Shown here one piece after another: positions 58,310-64,000 of a DNA stretch of 64,000 nt. The first letter of the stretch is position 1, and each line of letters begins with the position of its first letter. The position numbers and the translations under genes were made by a program. The stretch lies in assembly GCA_937135955.1 (NCBI GenBank), contig CAKZOB010000054.1, positions 42,685 to 106,684 of the forward strand, in the 5' to 3' direction. The DNA is from an uncultured Anaerolineales bacterium. Lineage in GTDB: Bacteria > Chloroflexota > Anaerolineae > Aggregatilineales > Aggregatilineaceae. A model generated the notes under the pieces. It was not told the origin of the DNA. It saw only the letters and a program-made list of their open reading frames with translations, and made no database searches.

Positions 58310-59624
58310 TCATTCAAGGCGCGACAAGTCCGTCTGCCCCATCTGCCAGGGGATGGGCTTCGTCACGCGCGACGTGCCGGTAGATCACCCCGACTTCGGC
58401 AAGGCGTTTCCCTGCATCTGTCAGCGAGACGCCCTGGAGCTGCGCCGCCAGGAATATCTGCGCAAGCTCAGCAACCTGGATGCGGTCGCCGATAAGACCT
58501 TCGAGACGTTCCAGGTCGAGCTGCCCAACTTCACCGCCGAGCAAAACAACACGTTGAGCCGGATCTACCGGCAGGTGTGGGCTTATGCTGAGAATCCCCA
58601 GGGCTGGCTGTTCCTGGAGGGGAATTACGGCTGCGGCAAGACGCACCTGGCCGCCGCTGTCGCTAACTACCGGCTGGCACAGGGCGATAGCGTGCTATTC
58701 ATGACTGTGCCGGACTTGCTGGATCACCTGCGCGCGACCTTCGGCCCCACGTCGGATATCACCTACGACGACCTGTTCGACCGCGTGCGCAACGTCCCCC
58801 TGTTGATCCTGGACGACCTGGGGGCCGAAAGTCCAACCCCCTGGGCACGGGAAAAACTCTTCCAGATCATCAACCATCGCTACCTGCACCGCCTGAGCAC
58901 AGTCATCACCACCAATGTAGACCTGGATCGGCTCGACCCTCGCGTGCGCAGCCGCCTGCTAGACCGCTCCATCACAGACAGCATCAAGATTGACCTGCCA
59001 GATTTTCGTCGCAACGAGCATCGGCATACCCGGAACGCCCTGACCAGCCTGAACCTGTACGCCGACATGATCTTCGAAAGGTTCGATTTTCGCGAAGACA
59101 CTCTGCCCGATCAGGAGCGCCGTAACCTGCGCCAGGCGTTTGAGATCGCCCTGCAATTTGCCACACAGCCGCAGGGCTGGCTGGTCTTCATGGGCGAGCA
59201 CGGCTGCGGCAAGACTTTTCTGGCCGCAGCGATTGCCAATCACCGCGCACTTCAAGGCGATGTTGTGATGTTCGTCACCGCGCCCGATCTGCTCGATTAT
59301 CTGCGCGAAGCCTTCAACCCGATGGTCGGCACGACCTTTAGCCAGCGTTTTGAGGAAATCCGTACTGTCCCCCTGCTGGTGATTGACGAACTGGACTTCA
59401 CTGCTGCTTCTCCCTGGGCTGTCGAGAAGCTGCGACAGATCGTCAATTACCGCTACCGGGCGCAACTGCCCACGGTCTTCACGACGACGCTCGATCTGGA
59501 AGCGCTCGACCCGGTGCTGCGCAGTCGTATCATGGATGCCCGTTTCTGCCACGTCTTCGCCATTCTGGCCCCCGACTATCGCGGCGGACAGCCGCCCCTC
59601 CCACGACGGCGTTCTGCCCGTTGA
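58230..59624 (+). CDS. Helicase loader with two fused DnaC/DnaI-like AAA+ modules
   Basis: This protein has 464 residues. A Cys cluster CPICQ...CICQ (36-64) is followed by AAA+ module 1 with Walker A GNYGCGKT (131-138) and Walker B LLILDDLG (191-198). Module 2 has Walker A GEHGCGKT (322-329) and Walker B LLVIDELD (382-389). Each module has a candidate arginine finger (RVRSRLLD, VLRSRIMD). DnaC and DnaI have one module; here two are joined. The GTG at 58230 has GAGGG eight bases upstream and lies inside the dnaD-like gene, so the two are coupled. Confidence 0.85.
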   Translation: MESLNDHLKRIGTGISRDPTRTSSTTDHSRRDKSVCPICQGMGFVTRDVPVDHPDFGKAFPCICQRDALELRRQEYLRKLSNLDAVADKTFETFQVELPNFTAEQNNTLSRIYRQVWAYAENPQGWLFLEGNYGCGKTHLAAAVANYRLAQGDSVLFMTVPDLLDHLRATFGPTSDITYDDLFDRVRNVPLLILDDLGAESPTPWAREKLFQIINHRYLHRLSTVITTNVDLDRLDPRVRSRLLDRSITDSIKIDLPDFRRNEHRHTRNALTSLNLYADMIFERFDFREDTLPDQERRNLRQAFEIALQFATQPQGWLVFMGEHGCGKTFLAAAIANHRALQGDVVMFVTAPDLLDYLREAFNPMVGTTFSQRFEEIRTVPLLVIDELDFTAASPWAVEKLRQIVNYRYRAQLPTVFTTTLDLEALDPVLRSRIMDARFCHVFAILAPDYRGGQPPLPRRRSAR

Positions 59625-59640
59625 GCCTTCCCCTGCCCGA

Positions 59641-59673
59641 AAACAAACGCCCGGAGCATTCCGCTCCGGGCGC
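59641..59673 (-). terminator. Terminator of plsY (also after the loader gene)
   Basis: A perfect ten-base-pair stem CGCCCGGAGC/GCTCCGGGCG with a five-base loop is followed on the minus strand by TTTGTTTT. On the plus strand the T run is poor, so it mainly serves plsY. Confidence 0.75.
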
Positions 59674-59702
59674 ATTGGTCTTGTCAGTGTCCGGTTGACC
59701 CA

Positions 59703-60332
59703 CTAGGCACGCTCGCCCAGCCGACGTTCAGTGCCCGCCAGCAGGCGAACGATATTGCCCCGATGCCGGACAAACACCATCCACGCCACTAGCAGGTAGA
59801 GTGAATAGACTGGCTCGATCCATCCCCCGAAGACCAGCACCACCAGGGCCACGCCCGCAAGGGCAACCCCGCTCAACACGCCGAGCGAGACGTAGCGCGT
59901 GAGCAGGACGATCAACATGCCCACCGAAAAAACCAGAGCGACCAGCAAAGAGGGGGCCAGGAACAGAAACGTTCCCATGGCGGTCGCCGCGCCCTTGCCA
60001 CCGCGAATGCTGCCCGTCAAGATGGTTGCCAGCAGGGACCAGTTGTGCCCGGCCACCGCTGCCACCGCCGCCAGAACGCTGGCCGTCGTCTGAAAGTCCG
60101 GCGCAACCTGGCGAGCCAGCAAGATGGCCAGCACCCCTTTGGCCGCGTCAATGGCCCATACCAGCACCCCATAGCGAAACCCCAGCGCCCGGATAACGTT
60201 GGTCGCTCCCATGTTGCCACTGCCTACTTTGAAAATGTCGATCCCTTTCGTCCGCCCGATCAGATAGGCGGTCGGGAAAGACCCGATCACATAGCTCACT
60301 ACACTGATGAGAACGACCACCACCGGTTGCAT
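59703..60332 (-). CDS. plsY: Glycerol-3-phosphate acyltransferase PlsY
   Basis: This protein has 209 residues and five membrane segments. The family motifs are GSFPTAYLIGR near 17-27, GSGNMGATNVIRALG near 38-52, GHNWS near 94 and GGKGAATAMG near 112. PlsY uses acyl-phosphate to acylate glycerol-3-phosphate, the first step of phospholipid synthesis. AAAGG stands seven bases before the ATG at 60332. The gene is alone on its strand here. Confidence 0.95.
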   Translation of the reverse strand: MQPVVVVLISVVSYVIGSFPTAYLIGRTKGIDIFKVGSGNMGATNVIRALGFRYGVLVWAIDAAKGVLAILLARQVAPDFQTTASVLAAVAAVAGHNWSLLATILTGSIRGGKGAATAMGTFLFLAPSLLVALVFSVGMLIVLLTRYVSLGVLSGVALAGVALVVLVFGGWIEPVYSLYLLVAWMVFVRHRGNIVRLLAGTERRLGERA

Positions 60333-60861
60333 CGAAAAACCTTTCCGTTGACTCTGCTGGCATATGCCTGCTTCAATGCTACTATGAAAACACGCCAACG
60401 CCCACAACGATACGCCTCCGCCAGCTTTTTCGAAGAAACTCACCGGGCAAGAGAGCACCCCCGCCCTGTTTCCGAGTGCATTCAGTTGAGTTCGCGAGTG
60501 CAAACGAACTGAGGCGGATTTCTGAAGCCGTGCTCTGGGGTGAACTTGTGAAATGCCCCCCTCAAACTGAGTGCGAGCAAAGGTTCTCGGCGATTTGCCC
60601 GGTGCGGGGGCGTTTACCTTACCCCCGCTCGGCGCTCACGCGCCTCGCTGCCCCCTCCTCGCGTCGGGAGGGGGCAAGCCGAGCGTAGCGAGGCTGGGGG
60701 TGAGGTAAAGCGGCAAGCGGTTTGATGCAATCCCCCGTTTCCCCTTCGATTTGCCCGGCGGCCAGAGCCGGTGTAAAACATATCTTGCCCGCGCGTCGAC
60801 GGGCAGAGCAGATAAGCGCTGACCTGACACCTGCCCAGTTCGCTTGACAAGGGAAACTGGC
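60333..60861. other. Intergenic gap of about 530 bases
   Basis: No gene is visible in this gap. It holds the upstream region of plsY, a stretch of plain sequence (60400-60600) with no hairpin or promoter I can support, and the palindromic repeat at 60619-60735. The last 120 bases must hold the promoter of the CheY-like gene, but no clear -10 box stands out. Confidence 0.5.
60619..60735 (+). repeat. Dispersed palindromic repeat, copy A
   Basis: A large nested palindrome: TTACCCCC with GGGGGTGAGGTAA outside, CGCTCGG with CCGAGCG within, and GCCCCCTC with GGGAGGGGGC at the tip. The tail CGGCAAGCGGTTTGATGCAA (60711-60730) and the right arm recur, inverted, at 31421-31493. It resembles REP/BIME-type repeats. 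Confidence 0.7.
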
Positions 60862-61308
60862 GTGAGCGAGAGACAACCCGACCCTGCACCCAAAATTGCC
60901 GTCATTGACGACGACAACGAGCTGCTTAAGCTGATGGTACTGTTGCTGCGACGGTTGGGCGCACACACGACCACCATTAGCGATGGGCACGAAGCTCTGG
61001 ATTACCTGGCCAACCATGTTCCCGATCTGATCATCCTCGACCTGATGTTGCCGCAGGTGAGCGGCTTCGAAATCCTGCGACAGGTTCGCGACGACGCACG
61101 CTTCGACCGCGTGCCTGTGCTGGTACTCTCGGCTAAGGTAGACCCTGGCACCATTCGCCAGGTGTTGGAAGCTGGGGCGGATGGTTACGTCACCAAACCC
61201 TATATTGCCAACAGTTTCATTGACCGGGTTCGCTTGCTATTGACTGCCGGACGGCAGCAAACAGTCTTGTCCAAACCAGACCTGCCCACTGAGCCGTCGG
61301 ACGGATAG
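60862..61308 (+). CDS. CheY-like single-domain response regulator
   Basis: This protein has 148 residues, one receiver domain and a short tail. The acidic pair is in IAVIDDDNE, the phospho-acceptor Asp in LIILDLMLP, the conserved Ser in VLVLSAK, and the Lys in GYVTKPY, so all key residues are present. The GTG at 60862 has AAGGG eight bases upstream; a TTG six codons earlier has none. No output domain or kinase is present. It heads a row of four genes for wall-facing proteins. Confidence 0.88.
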   Translation: MSERQPDPAPKIAVIDDDNELLKLMVLLLRRLGAHTTTISDGHEALDYLANHVPDLIILDLMLPQVSGFEILRQVRDDARFDRVPVLVLSAKVDPGTIRQVLEAGADGYVTKPYIANSFIDRVRLLLTAGRQQTVLSKPDLPTEPSDG

Positions 61309-61415
61309 CGGCAGTGCCAGATGGCGTGATCGTGCGGTTTGCGCAGCGTCTGCAGAGGGAATCGCCAGCACAACAGCGCCCAAACGCCTGGAACACTGTG
61401 CGGAGGAATAGCCGA

Positions 61416-62375
61416 ATGCACAACTACGTTCACTGGACACTCGGCCTGGCGCTGATCGCTCTGCTGATTCTCAGCGGCTGCAACGAGATTGCCTCCAACG
61501 AACCGTCACCTGCTGCTGGCAATGGCGCGGTGTTGTCCGTGCCCACGCGCACGCTTGGCCCGATTGTCTCCTTCACGCCGCGCTTCACGGCCACGCCCAT
61601 CCCCAGCGCCACCTACACACCGTCGCTCACCCCCACCGTCACGGATACGCCAGTCCCGCCCAGCCCCACACCCACCGCTACGCCGACGCCAACGCCCACC
61701 ATGAGCGGGGTTATCCGCTCCACCGAAAACGTGAACTTGCGCTCTGGCCCTGGTACCAATTACGAGATTGTGCTCAGTGTGCGCCCCGGCACCGAACTGG
61801 GTGTGCTGGGGATGCAGACCGATTCGCGAGGGCGCGAATGGTACAAAGTCGCCTACACCGACGAAGACGGTGAAGTGCGGTATCTATGGGTGTTGGGGGC
61901 GCTGATAGAAACCGACTTCGCCAGCCTGCGCAACCTGATCGAGACGCCGCCGGCTACCAGCATTGCCGCTGCGACCCCCGAACCCAATCGGGTAGACATC
62001 CTGGCCTATTGCCAGCAAAAGCGCGTGCGTCCTCCCAGCCCCAAAACCACCGACGAAGTCTACATCGAATGGAGTTGGTACGTGGCCCGGCCAGAGTATA
62101 TGGAAGAACATCTGCTCAATGCCAACTACGAGGTGCGCCTGGACGGCAGGCTGTTGGAGAACTACGAACGTTACGCCACGGAAATGAAACGCGAAGAGGG
62201 TGTGTGGATCATCTATTGGTACTACCCGGTTGGCAAACTCAGCGCCGGACAACATGTCGTTGACTTCCGGCTAACCTGGGATCAGCCCATCACCGACGGC
62301 TATGCGCGCTTTGGCCCTGGCACGCCCAACGAGGTTGACCAGGGAAGCTGCACTTTCACTGTGACAGCTCCCTGA
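61416..62375 (+). CDS. SH3-domain lipoprotein with Thr/Pro linker
   Basis: This protein has 319 residues. The signal peptide ends in lipobox LSGC at about 19-22. A Thr/Pro linker (TPTATPTPTPTM) reaches about residue 97. A bacterial SH3 domain follows (ENVNLRSGPGTNYEIVLSV), and a C-terminal domain of about 120 residues with two Cys (AYCQQKR and GSCTF). GGAGGA precedes the ATG at 61416. It is expected on the outer face of the membrane, with the SH3 domain touching the wall. Confidence 0.78.
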   Translation: MHNYVHWTLGLALIALLILSGCNEIASNEPSPAAGNGAVLSVPTRTLGPIVSFTPRFTATPIPSATYTPSLTPTVTDTPVPPSPTPTATPTPTPTMSGVIRSTENVNLRSGPGTNYEIVLSVRPGTELGVLGMQTDSRGREWYKVAYTDEDGEVRYLWVLGALIETDFASLRNLIETPPATSIAAATPEPNRVDILAYCQQKRVRPPSPKTTDEVYIEWSWYVARPEYMEEHLLNANYEVRLDGRLLENYERYATEMKREEGVWIIYWYYPVGKLSAGQHVVDFRLTWDQPITDGYARFGPGTPNEVDQGSCTFTVTAP

Positions 62376-62408
62376 CGGTTTCGCGTGGGACATCTGTGGG
62401 GACTTTCG

Positions 62409-63776
62409 ATGACCGAGCCAGCGTGGGATCGGCTTGTCGAGCAAGTGAGCACAGCGCCGAAGGCGCGGGCGCGGCGGGCAGCCTGTCGTAAACTGGCGAC
62501 TACCGGCAACCCGGCAGCCATTCCCTATCTGCGCACAGCCTATCTCAACGACGAAGATGAGGGGGTCCGCGAAGCAGCCCGCCAGGGCCTGGCGCAGTTC
62601 AAAGCGCAGCAAGAGGGCCACCACACGGGGCGTATCCACCTCAATCCGCGTCTGCTAAGAGTGACGTTTTGGGGCTTGGGCGTCCTGTTTCTGCTATCGC
62701 TGGGGCTGAACGCCCTGGTACTGGTGACGGGCGATACCTCCGACGCCACCCCCACGCTTTTTCGCTTTGACCGCCCACCGTCTCCGCGCGAACAGGTGAT
62801 CGCCCAGGTCGAAAGCCATCTGCGCCAGGCCGAGCGCCTGGCCGCTGACCTGCGCGGCGAGCTCAACCACTTCAACGCAACCGGCCAGGTGTCCTGTGAC
62901 CTGAACTATCAGTTGCCTGACCCGGTCGGACTGCAACCTATTGACGAAGTCACCTACCCCGACCTGCGCATCGCCGCCCTCAACGTGGACGTGGCCCTGC
63001 CTACCTTGCAGAAGGTGCTGCTGTTGCTGCAAGGAGCCTGCAAGAATCCTGCGGCGCAGACGGAACGCGCGCTGCAGGCAGCCATAGAACTTGACAAAGT
63101 GGACAATCAGTTGCGCGAGGCTGGTCAGCAGTTGCAGACGGCTATCACCAATCCTGCGCCGACCGTCGGGCCGACGGTGACGCCGTTGCCCACACATACG
63201 CCCACACCCACGCCCAGCGCCACAACGGCCCCGCTGACAGCCACAGACCAGGCAACGGTCACCGCCGCGCCAGATGCCACGCTCTCTCCGACGGCTTCTC
63301 CGACGGCGAGCAGCACACCAACGCTGCCCCCTTCGCCGACGGCTACCCTGCCGTTCCCAGACCTGGATTACAAGGCTATCCTGCGCGCCCTGCGCGAACG
63401 CTATGTGATCATCGGCGATCTGCAAAACAACTTCGGCACGGGGATGATCGATCAGTGGGAGCAGGCGCTCTCGCCCCAGGGCCAGAATTCTGTGAGAACC
63501 TGTACGCTGAATCCCTGGCCCACCCCCTTCGACTTCAGTGCCGAAGAGCGCGCCAAACTCGACGCGCCCGATGTAGCTGACCCTCAGCTAGAAAATGCCG
63601 TGCGCCTGCAACAGGAAGGCATCGCCCTGGCGCTCCAGGCGCGATCTTTGTATGAAGCCACCTGTTCGAATTACAATCTGGCGAGTTCAGCCGAACAGGG
63701 GCTGGCGCTGGCCAATCAGGCATTGCAGAAACTGATCGAATCGCAATTGCTCTACGACCTTATCCGCGCGAGATAA
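62409..63776 (+). CDS. HEAT-repeat / TM / Thr-Pro linker protein
   Basis: This protein has 455 residues. The N-terminal 65 residues form HEAT-like helices (AAIPYLRTAYLNDEDEGVRE). A membrane segment lies at about 88-107. An outer helical domain with two Cys (VSCDLNYQL, GACKNP) follows, then a Thr/Pro/Ser linker near 250-315, and a second outer helical domain with two more Cys. The ATG at 62409 has GGGGA upstream; a GTG eight codons earlier is in frame. No family is recognised. Confidence 0.6.
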   Translation: MTEPAWDRLVEQVSTAPKARARRAACRKLATTGNPAAIPYLRTAYLNDEDEGVREAARQGLAQFKAQQEGHHTGRIHLNPRLLRVTFWGLGVLFLLSLGLNALVLVTGDTSDATPTLFRFDRPPSPREQVIAQVESHLRQAERLAADLRGELNHFNATGQVSCDLNYQLPDPVGLQPIDEVTYPDLRIAALNVDVALPTLQKVLLLLQGACKNPAAQTERALQAAIELDKVDNQLREAGQQLQTAITNPAPTVGPTVTPLPTHTPTPTPSATTAPLTATDQATVTAAPDATLSPTASPTASSTPTLPPSPTATLPFPDLDYKAILRALRERYVIIGDLQNNFGTGMIDQWEQALSPQGQNSVRTCTLNPWPTPFDFSAEERAKLDAPDVADPQLENAVRLQQEGIALALQARSLYEATCSNYNLASSAEQGLALANQALQKLIESQLLYDLIRAR

Positions 63777-63781
63777 TCGAG

Positions 63782-64000
63782 ATGACACGGTTGCTGCGGC
63801 GCTGTGTGCTCATCATGGCGGTACTCAGTGCGCTTGCTGCGCCCGGCAGATATGGGCGCGTCGCGGCGCAGGGCGGCAGTTCGGCCCAGCCGCCCGCTGG
63901 TACAACCATTCATGTCGTGCAGCGCGACGAAACGCTGTTCGGCATTGCCATGCGCTACGGCACGACGGTAGAAGCCATCGCCAGCGCCAACGGCATCAGA
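63782..64000 (+). CDS. LysM-domain secreted protein, N-terminal part
   Basis: The frame begins at ATG 63782, five bases after the preceding stop, and is still open at the end of the window (73 codons seen). It has a signal peptide (RRCVLIMAVLSALAAPG), a short Gly/Ser/Pro part, and then a LysM domain beginning IHVVQRDETLFGIAMRYGTT and running through VEAIASANGI. LysM binds peptidoglycan. The rest of the gene lies outside the window. Confidence 0.8.
   Translation, partial: MTRLLRRCVLIMAVLSALAAPGRYGRVAAQGGSSAQPPAGTTIHVVQRDETLFGIAMRYGTTVEAIASANGIR

Overview
The window looks like chromosomal DNA of a Chloroflexota bacterium, probably Anaerolineae-like. This is an inference from gene content, not from a marker-gene tree. 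The DNA is GC-rich (about 60 % by eye). Many secreted or membrane proteins carry a Thr/Pro-rich linker joined to SH3-like or other extracytoplasmic domains. A DnaD-type primosome gene lies between the replicative helicase and a DnaC/DnaI-like ATPase, and an S-box riboswitch controls methionine synthesis. Promoters are of sigma70 type (TTGNNN, 16-18 bases, TATAAT-like), and at least two genes appear to be leaderless. I see no insertion sequence, prophage or CRISPR array.

Layout. 1-6 kb: the end of an esterase, a YkvA-like membrane protein, then a surface-polysaccharide block (two Wzz-like proteins, a CpsD-like ATPase that lacks the Walker A lysine, RmlA, a HAD phosphatase and RmlB). 6-11 kb: a deacylase, a REC-GAF protein, and an LprG-like lipoprotein translationally coupled to a 14-TM MFS exporter. 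11-18 kb: an S-box-controlled methionine operon (metH plus a homocysteine methyltransferase/MTHFR fusion) divergent from homoserine dehydrogenase. 18-24 kb: small unknowns, an acetyltransferase, a GT39-like membrane enzyme and tRNA-Val(GAC). 23.5-31.4 kb: a three-gene set of two kinase-like proteins with unusual catalytic loops and a TPR/TM/SH3 protein.

31-40 kb: a coiled-coil protein, malic enzyme behind a structured leader, a thioredoxin-reductase-like flavoprotein without its CxxC, MurA with Asp in place of the catalytic Cys, a SAM hydrolase-like protein, rpsT, an atypical OmpR-type regulator, and a large structured RNA or attenuator ahead of an M20 peptidase. 40-46 kb: two glycosyltransferases, PPK2, RqcH and a YjjX-like NTPase. 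46-53 kb: lipoprotein and small membrane proteins, a glycosidase with a coupled solute-binding protein, a cupin, and an orphan ParA coupled to a membrane partner. 53-60 kb: DedA, bactofilin, a DUF151 nuclease, then a replication cassette (dnaB with a mini-intein, dnaD-like, and a loader with two fused AAA+ modules) and plsY. 60-64 kb: a dispersed palindromic repeat, a CheY-like regulator, an SH3 lipoprotein, a HEAT/TM protein and the start of a LysM protein.

The points that most repay a second look are the DnaB mini-intein with an endonuclease scar, the tandem-AAA+ loader, the variant kinase pair, the leader RNAs at 32.9 and 38.9 kb, and the LprG-MFS pair.
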